A DNA stretch of 64,000 nt from Selaginella tamariscina (GCA_003024785.1 PUQB01000061.1:709714-773713), one strand, 5' to 3'; shown: positions 32,270 through 46,198, counted from the first letter of the stretch. A program made the numbers and translations. The notes: generated from the sequence alone by a model not told the origin.

Positions 32270-32965
32270 GCTACTCCTAATTTGACGTGAAGGAGAAGGC
32301 TAAAGACATGCCCAACCTGATCCTTGGAATGTGATTTTCGACAAAACCTCCCAAGCATGGACTCGCCATTAAAGGCAAACTACCCTGAAGGTGGGACGTT
32401 ATTGTCTAGAAGTTGAGGCGGCACAATAGAGGGCTATGCCTTAACGACACAAGCTAAAGCTTGCACCGGTAAAAAATAACTAACTCAGTCATGAACCCAT
32501 GAGCTATCATTGCATTACTTACTAGTTAATATATGTGACAAAGCCCCCCCCCTGTTTTCCTATTTTATAAAGTGGGCTAGCATTGAATCTCATTCCCAAT
32601 GAGAATATACTTGGTGAATTTAACTTAATGGCCCCATCAACCCCTAAACCCTAACCCATGGGGTTTGAGGTGTGGGGTTTGGGCAACCCTAGGGTTAAGT
32701 CAACCCTTCTACCCACATTCAACATGCTAAATTCACTAAAACTAATCAATAACCCAATCGAAACACAGAAAATAAAGGTAAGAGTTAGTACTAACTTCAC
32801 CTAGAGTTTTCTTGCAAATATTTGATGACACCCGACCGGACCATCATTAAATACCCAAGTGCACTAAGAACATATTTTTTACAACACCTAAAGCTTATCA
32901 ACATAATTCAGTAAGTAACAACAGTCAACGTCCAAAGTAAAGAACACTCATAATAAAAATTATGA
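32270..32965 (+). repeat. second, 5'-truncated LTR-family fragment
   Basis: It restarts at TTGACGTGAAGGAGAAGGCT and continues to a degenerate terminus TCATAATAAAAATTATGACA near 32965. It lies in tandem with the preceding copy. From about 32970 to 33620 no feature is supported. Confidence 0.65.
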
Positions 32966-33629
32966 CAGTTTGAGTAAAATTGATTTAAAAGGTTTGACTT
33001 TGTGATATGTGTGGACATTTAATGAAGTTGTGCACTAGTAGGCCCAAGACACGACCTCGGTCATGCCTTGCATGTTGCACTTCTATGAGACCCATCCTAC
33101 TTAACTATAGATGTTGAGAGTATTATATTGTTTATATTGAGATGTCACAAGAAAGAGTTATGGTTAAAACATACATCAAAAGTTGTAATATGATGGTTAA
33201 GGGGTAATAAAAAATTCCTATTAATTAATATTAATATTTTTTAAATAATAAATTATTGACTAATTGATGTTTTGGCCCCTCTAAAACCTAGCCATTAGCC
33301 CAACCATTAGACTTTTAAAAAGGTCTTCACTTTTGAAACAAAATTTAGAGTTATTGAAATTTTTAAAATCTTTTGAAGGTTAAACATTCTAAATCAATGT
33401 GTTAGTTGTGAGTTAATTTCCTAATGTTGTACCTCTTTTTTCATTAGTGTAAACCATTATTTATTAATATTTTTTTATTGGCTTTAACTTTCTTTAGGAC
33501 TACACAATTAAATCAAATAAGGTAAGTCAAGCAAGGTGGGAACTCTACACTAAAATGAAAAAAGGTAAGAAAGATGTTGGGAGTGGATGTTTGAACATGG
33601 CCAATTGTCAAGTTTTTACCTGGTGCCAC

Positions 33630-34592
33630 AAAGGCGGCTTCCTAGGTGCCAACCCTGGAATCCCCTCTTTGGAAACCCCACGGAATCTGGTAAAATAACC
33701 CATATTAGGAACCCAAGCCTTAGGAACTCAAACCCCTAACTGATTAAGCCCACGAATGAGACTCACCTTGTGAATTAGGGTACATGGACTAACCGAGCTT
33801 TAGGTGTCGTTCCTAGCTTGGCGTGGTTGAGGCGGCCGGAGCAAGGCCTCAACCACTAGTTTGGTGGAACGGGAACTCGGGCAATGCCTTTGAGCTTGCG
33901 AGCAGGTTTTCGGACCAAGGAATCTGACTAACTCCTTGGAAGTGACGTGCCCCTATCTCAAAGGCAAGATCCTGCTAACGATAAGGATAGTTTAACCCTA
34001 GGGTGGGTTGTACCCCTGTCATGTGGAAGTTTGGGCGGCACAACGGAGGGTTGCACCTTGACGACACAAGCTTAGCTTGCACCGGTAGGAGGTTAACGAG
34101 CTCTCTTTTGAACCCAGGAAGCCTCACTACATATACTCTACCTTATTTATGTGACGGACCCCCCCCCCCCCCCCCCCCCTTGTTTACCTAAATGAGTAAG
34201 TGGGCTGGCACGGAAATGCCAGCCCTTAGAGAAAATGGTTGTCCTAACCTAACCCTAAACCTAACCCCTTAGGGGGGGGTATTAGGGCGTGGGGTTAGGG
34301 CAACCCTAGGGTTAGGTCAACCCTAGGGTGTCCCTAACCCTTTTTGACAAGTTATATTCAATGAAAAACCTATCTTTTGTAACATCAAACTGGGGAGAGT
34401 TTCTAGAGGGTAAGTACTACCTTCGCCTAGAGTTTCTCAAGGTACCTAGTGACAGCTGGACGGACTACCCCTAAACACCTAAGTGCACTAAGCGGGGCTG
34501 TTTCTCACTACAACCAAGATTCGCCACACAACTCGGTAGGTAACAACAGTCAAACCCCAAAGTAAAGGGTCGAGTCATAGTAAAAACTATGA
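33630..34592 (+). repeat. third LTR-family fragment with a 21-nt C run
   Basis: Collinear with the distal half of the unit at 62185. It contains TTATTTATGTGACGGA followed by an uninterrupted C tract (34159-34179) and ends CGAGTCATAGTAAAAACTAT plus GACA near 34592. From 34593 to 35046 I see no gene or repeat. Confidence 0.7.
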
Positions 34593-35050
34593 CACCAAGT
34601 GTGAAGCTCTTTCCCTTCCACTTCTAAAATGGTTTCCAAAGCATATATTTAAAAATGGCATTAGCTAAACGTCATGCTTGTGTGGGATGGCCATACCACA
34701 TGGGATTTAACTGTTTGTCAACCTTTCCCTTTCCCCTTAAGCCAACAAGGTAAAGGGCCAATTGTTATAAGGCCCCTGATCATAATTCGCTTGGGTCTTT
34801 TTTTTTCACATATCCCACAATCTTTACATAAGTAGTCAACCCACTAAGTTAAAACTATGAGAATGCTTGTTAAGATTCAACAAGCTATCTAGCATGACAA
34901 GCATTAGGATGAGACATAAGGTGCCTTCTTAGCAATGCCCTTGCAGAAACTACATATTTAAGACATGAAGTTTCTAAAAAGTGATTGTAACTTAAACTCT
35001 AGCTCCATATTTAGAATAACTCATGTGCAATAAGCCATTTAGTTACTCTT

Positions 35051-35077
35051 ATGCACGTTGTAACTAAAGTGGGCATG
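35051..35077. repeat. terminal inverted repeat, phosphatase-side end, copy R
   Basis: Begins ATGCACGTTGTAACTAAAGT; preceded by TCTT. Matches the 24147-24173 end of copy L. Confidence 0.9.
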
Positions 35078-35337
35078 ATACGTGAAAATGGGAATATAAA
35101 ATAAATTACTAATTAATACTTAAGTTTTAATTATTAATTAATCATTTAATTAATATGTAATTAAGCCTTAAATATTAATTAATTAATTAATTAATCCTTC
35201 AATAACCTTACTTAGTAAGGAATATTCCTAAAATATCTTAGAATATTCATATTATTCTAAAAATAGTTTACAATAATGAAGAAATACTATCAACATAATT
35301 ACAAATGAAATCATTTTCTTATCAACATGTTAATTTT

Positions 35338-36514
35338 TTATAAATACTTTCTTTCTATCATACAAAGAAATCTTTTCATTTTGTCTAAATCATCACTCTC
35401 CGGATTAATCAAATCATTTTGGTCAATATCTTGATGTTGTTGCCACCACTTAACACTCTCACGAATGCAATTGGGAGTTGCCATCCTTGTTAATACATAA
35501 GATGTGATAAGAGAAGGTCTGCATAAAGGCTCATCTAAAAACTGACGTTCCTTAAGAATATATATTAATAAAGCGCCCGGTTGCTATCCTTCATTTTATA
35601 AAATTCAATATCACGAGAAAGAAAAGCTTCAGGAAATTATGATACGGTGGATACTGCTCACAAAAATTTTCGAGATTTCTTCTTTCTGAGGCACGTATCC
35701 AAGTAGTTCACTAGCTCATCCATGATATCAATATCAAGAATATGGATCGAAAGTGATTGGATGAATACAAGCAATGTTTTGGTTGAGCATAGCCTTCTGA
35801 GGAGAGTCGTCTACTACTAAGATATGTGCATTCTTCGTTATCCTTAAGCGACTGATCTCCCCAGAGTCCCAATTATTCTTTCATTCTTGAAGAAGTATGG
35901 CTTGCTTTCCTTTCTTATATTGTGAAATTCGAGAGGTTTATAACACATTCGCTGGTCAAAAATCCAATCTTTACGAATCACCTCTTCTGCAACACTACAA
36001 TGTTTCTTAAGTAAATCAACAGCGGTGTTAAGTTATGAATCTGCATGCATGACCAAATCCCCACAAGCGCACCCATCTCCTTAAGCTTTTGAAAGAGACG
36101 ATCCAACCCTGGACGAAAAATAATATCATATCGAAATTTACCATGACAAGGAATGAAATCTCCTTGTTTGATTTCTGTTTTTCTATCCTCGGGCCTTTGT
36201 CGATGAAGCAGAACACCATTGACATCCAACAACACAATATGGCCATGAGTAACATGAGATAGCGTTGCCTCTTGAATACTTTGCAAATCACTTGTTTGCT
36301 CCCTTTCACATTTATCCGTTGCCACTATTTCGTTGCCTATCCCTTCATCATTTAATTGTACATCATCCTTACAAGATTCAGATATTGCATGCGCTGAAGA
36401 AATTGATTTCGGAACTGAAGCCAATAAAAATGATGATGCAAAAACTGAAGTGGCCCCCATGGTAACGATGTTTTGAGCTGCATTATTATCCATTTCCTGC
36501 ATGAACTCTGTCAT
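35338..36514 (-). pseudogene. FCP1/NIF-type phosphatase-like gene, copy R
   Basis: This copy reads cleanly from ATG 36514 through HIVLLDVNGVLLHRQRP and FRPGLDRLFQKLKEMGALVG to IWSCMQIHNLTPLL. It therefore supplies the motif-II region that is shifted in copy L. It then goes out of frame near 36000. The downstream K...DDS block and the C-terminal extension are present as sequence, with further small lesions near 35560 and 35630. Stop codon at 35338-35340. The D-x-N motif I is the same in both copies, so it is ancestral rather than a copy-specific mutation. Confidence 0.65.
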
Positions 36515-36786
36515 TCTGACATGTGGCACAAGAAATTGTCGCCAAACCCCTCTCTTACCTCATGGCAATGCTGAAAATCCATGTTCTCAATTATTTCATT
36601 ACATCTGCAAAATGATAATTAGCTGACCTTAAAATTATCAAGGTATATTATTTACCTTGTTAATGTGTGACCCATGTTTGAACTAAAAGCTTCATTAATC
36701 CTTGAGAATTTATTTTCTGTACAAATATAAAAGAAATATACAAAAATGCCTTATGTTACACTCATTTACAACTATTCATCACTCTA

Positions 36787-39700
36787 TCAATTCATTATCA
36801 ATTCTTCTTCGCTATTACCTTCTGAATGAGGCGAAGAAGGTCTAAGCCGCTTGTGAGATGGTTCAAGATCTTCTGCATCTTCTATTGATGTTTCCATGGG
36901 TCCTGGAGTGTGCGAATGTTCTGTACTCCTCGAGATAACTTCCGGTCTAATATCTGATTGATGTTCGTTCTCAGACTCCGAGATTGAACCAGATTCACCT
37001 TCAGAGCTATCGCACTTATCTGGAGGGAACTTTCTCAAATACGCCTTTATGGATCGTTGGGGTACTCAGTTGAGACCCAATCTATCCACTTGTTCAGGTC
37101 CTCAACCATGGTCTTATCCTTCTCAACGGCAAACACACATGTATGCCGAAGGTAACACTCCTTCAAGACGGACCCCCTAGTGCAGTAGTCAAAAACCCAC
37201 GCATCACTGTGAGGACCCCTGATCAAGTTGACGATGCTCCGTGCCGCTTGACTTGTAATGTTTGGATAACGTACATTGCCGAATACGTCACTCATACCTA
37301 TCGGTGTATCGGATGGAGGTTCAGGGCCGTTGGAGTGCAAACAGATGCCTGGCCAGTCATTTGGAAGCTTGAAATTGTTTGGCGCATTCCTAACAACCAA
37401 GTGAACAACAGTATCAATGCACTTGGGATTAGCATCGTTCATATAAAATCCTGTCCAACGATGTCTATTCTTCTTGGCGAAGGCGAAGGCAAAAGTATCG
37501 GTGACATGAGCAAGAATCAAGAAATAAATACCTGAAAAAGTAGGTATCAGTGAAGAGCGCAAGCATGAATTCAATAATAAATACCTTCTATGTATATGCT
37601 TGCACGGCTAAGTTTCTCCACCAGATCCTCTAGTGCCCTATCTGTCGAAAGATTTTTTGACACCCGCCGATCCATCACGAACAATTGAAACGGTTTCCTA
37701 CAAGCAGTGATGTTACCCCATAAAGTCTCCGAATCTAACAACAAACATCTGTAGGGCTTGTCGTGATTCGTAGCATCCTCCTTTATAAGGTTCAATTCGG
37801 TTCTCCGCTGCTGAAGGACTGCCATAAGAGAAGGCGTCATCCCAATGTTCTCCTTTTTGGCGTTGGCGTGCAATAGATTCTTGCCTAGATCTTCCGATTG
37901 GTTCACCCATTCGACAAGCATATCATCGTTCGTCACATGCAAATATTTGCTGACCTCTTCATATGTTGAAGTCGAGGTCCAACCCAGTTTGTGGCAGTGT
38001 ATTCCCAACCACTCCTTGAAATGCCTGACCGTCTTCAACTCCATTGCCTTGAGATGAAAAGGAGAGGTTGGGCTGCTGTTATTAATTTGTAGTTTGCCAT
38101 CGATCACCAAATCAGCCAAGACTTCCATCTCCTCCATCGTTGTTCCATTTAAAGGCTTCAACCATGTGAGCTTGAAATCGTTGTCTACATCCTTTGTAGA
38201 TTGAACAGACTTAGCCTTCGGCGTCTTACTGGGTTTCTTTGCAGACTTTTCTGAGGGCTCCCCTTCACTTGTCTGCTTCTTCTTCAGTGTTCCTTTTGAA
38301 AAGGATTCCATAATCCCCAACCATTTGGCAAAGATCCTATCTTCGGGGCAAGAAATCAACATCATCAGAAATGATGTTTCCTTCCCGCCCACCTGGGCAA
38401 AATCAACTGCTGCAATTTCTTCAACTCTCTGAGGAAAAAGACAGATTAATATACCGGCGAGATAAATCCCGCCCAAACAATTTGCTTACCCGGTATTCCG
38501 CAGATTGTGTATTCCCTGCGGTAGCTCTTTGTGGTCGCTGAAGAGATTCCCACACGGCTCGCGTGTGTTTAAACTTCTCCCATATTTTGCTGTTGTAGTG
38601 GTTGGTGTCGGCAGCGTCCCATTCCGCCGATAACTTATGGTACTGCTCGATTGTGAGATTCGGCTTAGCTAAAAACGCCGATCTTTTTGTCAGCTTCTCA
38701 CGGGTATGCTCGGAAAGTTTTGTTGCCATCGTTCCTTTGTTGTGTTCATCGAGAAGTCGTTGGGCTGCCGTTATTGTGTGCTGGCCACTAATGATGTAGT
38801 ACTTGATAGATCTTTTATTCTCCGTCTGAATCTTCATGAGTTGTTCTGGTGTTGTGATCCAGACTTTGTCAGCACCCTTCCTTCTTTCATAGTATGGACA
38901 CAAAACAGCATTATGTGGAACGGTATAAGAATTGTCGTCCTTCATCTTCTCCATGAGCTCAGCTACACGTTCCTGGTTGAGTGGCCTGTAATTGAAGTTT
39001 GGGTTGACGCTGCAATATTTAACCCTACAAGGATAAATCTTATCATCCAACATCATTTCCTTGTGACTTATTGCAGCATGAGATGCCACAGGTGCAGCTG
39101 ACAAAACGATTGATGATTTTCTTTTGCGATCCGAATCAACATGTGTGATCCCCGACTGCAGCTGTTCTAGTGTTCTCGGCACACTCCCAGCTCCCGAAGC
39201 TTCCTAAGCAAATTGAACGTGATCTGTAGAGAACCTGAGACCGAGCCACCTCTCAATCTCCCTTATGATGTCGCTGTGTTCTTCTTCAATGTGAAGAGGG
39301 AAGATTGCTCCACTTGCTGATTTTCTGTATTGTGAAGCAATATCTCCTGACAATACACCTACTCGATGAGTCTGAAGATCTTCGAAGTAGACATCCAGAT
39401 GGATCCCCTCCATAGATGGGCTTTCGTTGAGTTGAAGAAGAACTCCAAGGTCAACATCATTAGTGAACACGTGAACGTCATTATCCACAAGTCGACAAAA
39501 CCACCCGAGATTAATGTTGTAACTGACGACCTCTGGATCCGAGAACGTGACATTGGATGGAACAAGGCATATCTGTCGAGCATCGTCCAATCTGGGTTCG
39601 CAGCCTGCTTTCGGGTGCTTGACTAGCGAATCACTTTCCATTGTTTTGCTTGTCCATGAGATGTGACAGAGGTTAATTTGACAGCAACCATGGTTGCTCC

Positions 39701-39887
39701 AATGCGCTTCCCATTTATCTTAAAATATGGCCAAGTTGATTCCAGAATCCCCCTGCCCATCTCTTCTCCTGCTCTTGTCTTTAATGTCACCTCAATTCCA
39801 CATCTGAATACAAAAATGATTAGTTCAAGTATCCGAGTATAACAGATTTTATTTTAATTCTTACCCAGAATTTGACGACGACTCCAT
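36787..39887 (-). pseudogene. ParB/methyltransferase-like gene, copy R
   Basis: Same exon plan as copy L: ATG 39887; introns 39804-39864, 38429-38489 and 37532-37584. Here the third coding exon is intact, giving one open frame from about 38428 to 37585 that includes the lysine-rich linker and the VMDRR position. The next exon runs openly through WTGFYMNDANPKCID and WVFDYCTRGSVLKECYL to 37047, where a one-base loss precedes the acidic tail (stop at 36787). The first frame change, between the GRGILES and MESDSLV segments, is shared by both copies. It is therefore ancestral: an unrecognised intron, two proteins, or an old lesion. Confidence 0.6.
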
Positions 39888-40029
39888 ACTAATGACTCGA
39901 TCTCCTTGTTTGATCAAATCGTCCTTCTGCAAAATAATACACTATAAATATAAATTATATAAAAACGCACACACACTTGTATAAACCCGAATATACAAAA
40001 ATAATACACAGAGAGAAGTAGACGTAATT

Positions 40030-40116
40030 AACTGTCCGAAGCTCACATTTGTGTTAGTGCAAAAGAAAGATAACATTTCGTTTTAGAACCACCACAAATG
40101 TGAGCTCTGGACAGTT
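40030..40116. repeat. conserved hairpin upstream of gene 2, copy R
   Basis: Counterpart of 19117-19203; both arms are preserved. Confidence 0.75.
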
Positions 40117-40229
40117 TTACATAGATTCCTAGCTTTTACTCGAAATATTATGAAAGATGATAAAAGTAAATAAAATGAGATATGCAACTTATATATACTA
40201 ATACACATATATATTCACATGGAAGGTGC

Positions 40230-41766
40230 GGCGGGATTAATCTCGCCACCCCTTCAATGCCTCCTGAAAGAGTGGGCGGGATTAATCTCGCCACCTTTCT
40301 GGAGGCCTTGAACGGGAGTGCGGAATTAATCTTGCCACCCTTCTCGGTCTCAGAGAGAACTGGGCAGGATTTATTTCTCACACCCCTTCAGTGACTCCAG
40401 AAAGGAGGCGGGATTAATCTCGCCCACCATGTAAGGGATGGTTAAATGAATTCCCACCCTTCCCAGTCCCTCCATTGGTATGTTGTAAACCTTCTACGTC
40501 TCAGACAGAAACGTTTGGGATTGGTCCACTCACCAATGGAGAAAAAGGAAGGGTGGCGGATTCATTCTCCAACAGGCATTGAAGACTCGGCGGGATTAAT
40601 CCCGCCGCCCAGGGCCTTCACTCGGTCCCTATGCGGCGGGATTAATCCCGCCGGACGCCAATTCCCTGCGCGGAATCGGGCGGGATTAATCCCGCCGCCT
40701 AGGCACTTCAGGCAGGCCAATGGCGGCGGGATAATCCCGCCCGATTTCGCACAGGGCAATTGGCGTCGGCGGGATTAATCCCGCCTCCCAGGCCCTTCAC
40801 TCGGGCCTTAGTCGGCGGGATTAATCCCGCCGAACGCCAATGCCCTGTGCGAAATCTTGCGGGATTAATCCCGCCGCCTAGGCCCTTCAGGCAGGCCAAT
40901 GGCGGCGGGATAAATCCCGCCCGATTCCGCGCAGGGCATGCGTACGCGGCGGGATTAATCCCGCCCACCATGTAAGGGATGGTGAAATTAATCCCACCAC
41001 CCTTCTCGGTTCCCTCCATTGGTATTTTGTAAACCTTCTCCGTCTCAGACAGAGTTAGTCGGGATTGATTCAACATACCAATGGGGTAATGAAGGTTCGG
41101 AGATTAATCTCGCCACCGGGTAATGAAGGTTCGGAGGCTAATCCCGCCGCCCTCTCGTAAATCATGCGCTCACACATATATATTGGCTGCGGCATTTTTG
41201 AACAGGGATGGGTGGGGCGGGATTAATCCCGCCGCCCAGGGAATTCACGCAGGACATGAACGGCGGGATTAATCCCGCCGCCCTCCGCGAAGGGCATGAG
41301 CGTGGGGCCGGATAAATCCCGCCGTTCATGTCCTGCGTGAATTCCCTGGGGCGGGATTAATCCCGCCGCTCTACGACAAACCGAAGAGCGGCGGGATTAA
41401 TCCTGCCGCCCATTCCCTGTAAATGCCCTGCGCGGAATCCGGCGGGATTAATCCCGCCCATTAGAACCTTCACACAGGCCATTGCCGGCGAGATAAATCC
41501 CGCCGCATTCCGCGCAGGGCATGGATGAGCGGCGGGATTAATCCCGCCGCCGAGGCCCCTCACGCAGGCTATGGGCGGCGGGATTAATCCCGCCGCTCTT
41601 CGGTTTGTCGTAGAGCGGCGGGATTAATCCCGCCGCCCATAGCCTGCGTGAAGGGCCTCGGCGGCGGGATTAATCCCGCCGCTCACCCATGCCTGAAGGG
41701 CCTCGGCGGCGGGATTAATCCCGCCGCCATGGCCCCAACTATATAGCGGCGGGATTAATCCCGCCG
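40230..41766. repeat. palindrome array B, copy R
   Basis: About 30 units of GGCGGGATTAATCCCGCC and variants, ~270 bp longer than array B of copy L. The inverted-repeat cassette built on CTCCATTGG / CCAATGGAG appears twice (about 40440-40562 and 40976-41085) against once in copy L. Confidence 0.95.
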
Positions 41767-41789
41767 CTCGAGGGGCTTAGCGAGATAAA

Positions 41790-42458
41790 AACACACACAT
41801 ATATATGTGTGTGTGTGTATATATATGTATGTATGTATGTATGTATAGGAGTGTACGTGTGTGTGCAAGAGATAGATAAATAAATAAACTTATACAGTAC
41901 TGGTACACCTAATATATGTGTGTACATAGGTATATATATGTGTGTATATGTATATCGTGTGTATGCGTGTGAGCGAAACAAATAAAATCATACAGATAAA
42001 CAAACACACACACACACATATATATATACACAGGAGTGTGCGTGTGTGTGCAAAGATAAAACTAATAAATAAATAAAATTATACAGATAAACACACACAT
42101 ATATATGTGTGTATATAGATATATAATCTATAGAGAAAGAGAGAGAGTCTGTGAATATATAAGCATATATATAAACTAGTGTTGTATGTATGTATATATG
42201 TATATAGGTATATATATATGTGTATATGTATATTGTGTGTATGCGTGTGTGAGCGAAACAAATAAAATCATACAGATAAACAAACACACACACACACACA
42301 TATACATACACAGGAGTGTGCGTGTGTGTGCGAGAGATAAAACTAATAAATAAATAAAATTATACAGATAAACACACACATATATATATGTGTGTATATT
42401 ATGAATATATAAGCATATATATAAACTAGTGTTGTATACTATTTGTTAATATGCATTG

Positions 42459-42525
<67 letters not shown>

Positions 42526-42611
42526 GTGTGTGTGTGTGTGTGTGTGTAAAGCAGTGCGCGTGTGTGTGGGAGAGATAGATCAATAAAAAAAATTTACAGA
42601 TACTGGTACAC

Positions 42612-42666
<55 letters not shown>

Positions 42667-42891
42667 AAAGCAAGATCAATAAAAAAAATTTACAGATACT
42701 GGTACACATAATATATGTATGTATATATGTATATAGGTATATATATATATATGTGTATATGTATATCGTGTGTATGCGTGTGTGAGCGAAACAAATAAAT
42801 CATACAGACACATATACATACACAGGAGTGTGCGTGTGTGTGCGAGAGATAAAACTAAGAAAAAAAATTATACGCACACTCCTATACATAT

Positions 42892-42924
<33 letters not shown>

Positions 42925-42926
42925 GA
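41790..42926. repeat. compound CA/TG/TA microsatellite region, copy R
   Basis: Mirror of 16585-17712. It includes a very long (TA)n run at about 42462-42522 that is not present at the same length in copy L. Confidence 0.9.
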
Positions 42927-45418
42927 TCTCACCTGTGTGCACAGCCGCCGCCGCCGATTTCACAGCCGCCGCCTCTTGAAACCCTAAGAATATACCTAAA
43001 CCCTAAAGGAATTAAATATATATATCAACCCTAATAGAATATTCCTTCTGAGAATATACTTAAACCCTAAAAAGAATAAAATATAGATTCGCCCTAAACG
43101 AATATTCTTTCATTATATTATTAGCGCGTGCGTGTGTGTGGGTGTATCACATACACCTCAAAAATATAAATCATGCAGGGATTTAACATGTGTGTGTCCA
43201 TGAGAGTGTTAAAGTTTCATGTGTACACATTGCATATATTAATACACATAATATATACATACACACGTGTATACACACAGACATACACACATATTACATG
43301 GGTTTAGGGTTTAGGGTTTAGGGTTTTGGATTTAGGATGGATCATGCATGGTGTGTATGTATGAGAGAAGAGAGAGTGTTGAAAAATTATTTTTGTACAC
43401 ATTGCATATATTAGTACACATATATACTTACACATATTATACACAGATATACATACATAGTATATGAGAGAAGAGAGACAGTACATATTAATATGGATCA
43501 TGCATGGTGTGTATTATACACACAGACATACATACATATTAGTACATAATATTAGAGAGACCGAGTACATATTATAGATCATGCATGGTGTGTATGTTTG
43601 AGAGAAGAGAGACAGTACATATTAACATGGATCATGCATGGTGTGTATGTATGAGAGAAGACAGAAAGTACACATATATACATACAGAGTACACATATAT
43701 ACATACAGAGTACACATATATACATGCACACGTGTATACACACAGACATACATACATATTACATGAGTAAATTCATTGTGTTACATATTAGGGTTTAGGG
43801 TTTAGGGTTTAGGGTTTGCTCCCAACAAGCTTAATATAAATATTACACATGTAAATTCAATGTGTTACATATACACAGATTGAGTACATATATCATACAT
43901 GCGTTGAACATGATGTTTTCAATAAAGAAGCAACATATTTCTTCAGTTTGGTTTAGGGTTGTGCATGTGTGTGCATATGTGTTTTTGTAAGTTCTTGTAA
44001 TGCGTGTGTAAATTTATGATTGTGTTTATATATGTGTGCAAAACAAACATCGAATAATTAAGAAAATAAAATTAATAAACACACTAGGAACATATTTTAA
44101 ATTATACATAATAATATATGATTTTATCTAATATATAGCCATATATAGTTTTAATAATATATATTAATTTAATATTGATAAAAAGGTTTAACATTGAAAT
44201 ATTCTTGAAATAATAAGAAATTAATTGAGAAAATCCCATTAATATATACAAATGTAAATTAAGTACTCAAATAATTAACTAAATTAATTATCATAATCAT
44301 GTTTAATATTGGAATATTCTTGGAATAATAAGAAAATAATAAAGAATATCCCATTAATATAAAGAAGATTAATTACTCAAGTAATTAAGGAAATGATATT
44401 AATATATATATTATTAAAACTATATATGACTATATATTAGATAAAATGATGTATTATTATGTATAATTTAAAATATGTTCATAGTGTGTATTAATTTAAT
44501 ATTGATAATAAGGTTTAACACATGAATATTCTTGAAATAATAACAAATTAATTGAGAAAATCCCATTAATATATACAAATGTAGAATAATTACTGCAATA
44601 ATTAAGAACAAGACTAATTTAATTATGATAATCAGGTTTAATATTAGAATATTCTTCAAATATTAATAAAATATTAAAGAATATCCCATTGATACTAGGA
44701 AATGAAAACTAAATACTCGAGTAATTAAGAAAATAATAATAATAAACAGACTATGAATATATTTTAAATGATACATAATAATATATCAATTTATTTATTG
44801 TATAAGTATATATTTATATATATATATATAATATAAATATACTTGAATACTAAGAATGTAGAATATAGTCTAAAATTTCGTAATATTAAACAGCTTGAAT
44901 CACTTGAATAACATTAAATGCAATTTTAAAATACTCATTGGAACTGGAGAGTATATATGTCAGAGTGTCGGATATTTGTGTCAACTCATCTTAAATTTTA
45001 TTTTCTGTTCTTTTTAAAAAATTTGAATTTCTGACATATGTATTGTCGGTCTGACATATAAATTTGAAAATGCATTTAATTTCCCACTCAAATTCAGATC
45101 TGGTTCTTTCTCCGGCAAGGGTTTCTTCATTTCTGTATTTTTCACTCTTTAGATCTTCTTTTTTCTTCATAGTGATCATCTCAGGAGCGAGATTAAATTG
45201 GGTGCTATTCTTTATAGGAAAGCACGGCGCCTTCAGTGCTGTTTACAAGTAAGTATTATAAACAAATTTAAAAATACTTATTAAGATTCACTCTCTTACA
45301 TTCTCTCTTAAAATTACAATTTAGGGGTTTAGAAATGCATTAGGATTATAATATATTCCGTTAGGGATTTATCACGTTTAAATATCCTTTTAACTTAATA
45401 TTCTAGGTTAACCGGGGC
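42927..45418. other. AT-rich non-coding core of copy R with telomere-like blocks
   Basis: Counterpart of 14103-16580. Telomere-like (TTTAGGG)n blocks lie at 43303-43326 and 43788-43817, followed by AT-rich sequence. The candidate leader exon of the transposase ends at 45248 (GTTTACAA/GTAAGT). Confidence 0.7.
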
Positions 45419-46198
45419 GGCGGGATTAATCCGGCCATTTCTTTTTCGCCTCTTTGAAGAAGTGGCGGGATTAATCCCGCCACCATCTCCCGGGCAATGC
45501 TTCTCCGCCACTGAAAAAGAGTGGCGGGATTAATCCCGTCGATAACCTTCTCAACTGATGAAGAGTTACCAGAATTTATTAGAAAGAGTTGTCGGCGGGA
45601 TTAATCCCGCCAACCATTTTAGGAGGCAGGGAAGGGGTGGCGGGATTAATCTCGCCACCACTTCACTGTTTTAAAGATTTGGGGACAGGATTTATCCCGA
45701 GATCTCTTTGAAATCATAGTTTTGGAGAGAGTTATGTGCGGATTTAATCCCGCCACCCATTCCCCGTCGTAAGAATTGTGGCGGGATTAATCCCGCCTTG
45801 GACTCCCTCCGACAAGGAAGAGCCGGCGGGATTAATCCCGCCGCCTCTTCCTCCGACGAGGAAGGGAGTCCGGCGGGATTAATCCCGCCGACTCTCTCCG
45901 GCGAGGATGAGTCGGCGGGATTAATCCCGCCGGACTCCCTTCCTCGTCGGAGAGAGTCGGCGGGATTAATCCCGCCGGACTCCCCCGAGGAGGAAGAGGC
46001 GGCGGGATTAATCCCGCCGGCTCTTCCTTGTCGGAGGGAGTCCAAGGCGGGATTAATCCCGCCGACTCTCTCCGAAGGGGTTGAGTCGGCGGCGGGATTA
46101 ATCCCGCCGACTCTCTCCGAAGGGGTTGAGTCGGCGGCGGGATTAATCCCGCCGACCGTTCCTCGTCGGAGGGATTCGTTGGCGGGATTAATCCGCCC
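45419..46198. repeat. palindrome array A, copy R
   Basis: About 17 units of the 18-bp palindrome, ~285 bp shorter than array A in copy L. Internal units have been lost or gained while the flanks are conserved. It lies inside the candidate leader intron 45249-46345. Confidence 0.95.

Noticed and set aside
33630-34592. Open frame 34003-34191 as a gene
   Set aside because: Lies within the LTR-family repeat and runs into the C homopolymer; not conserved in other copies.
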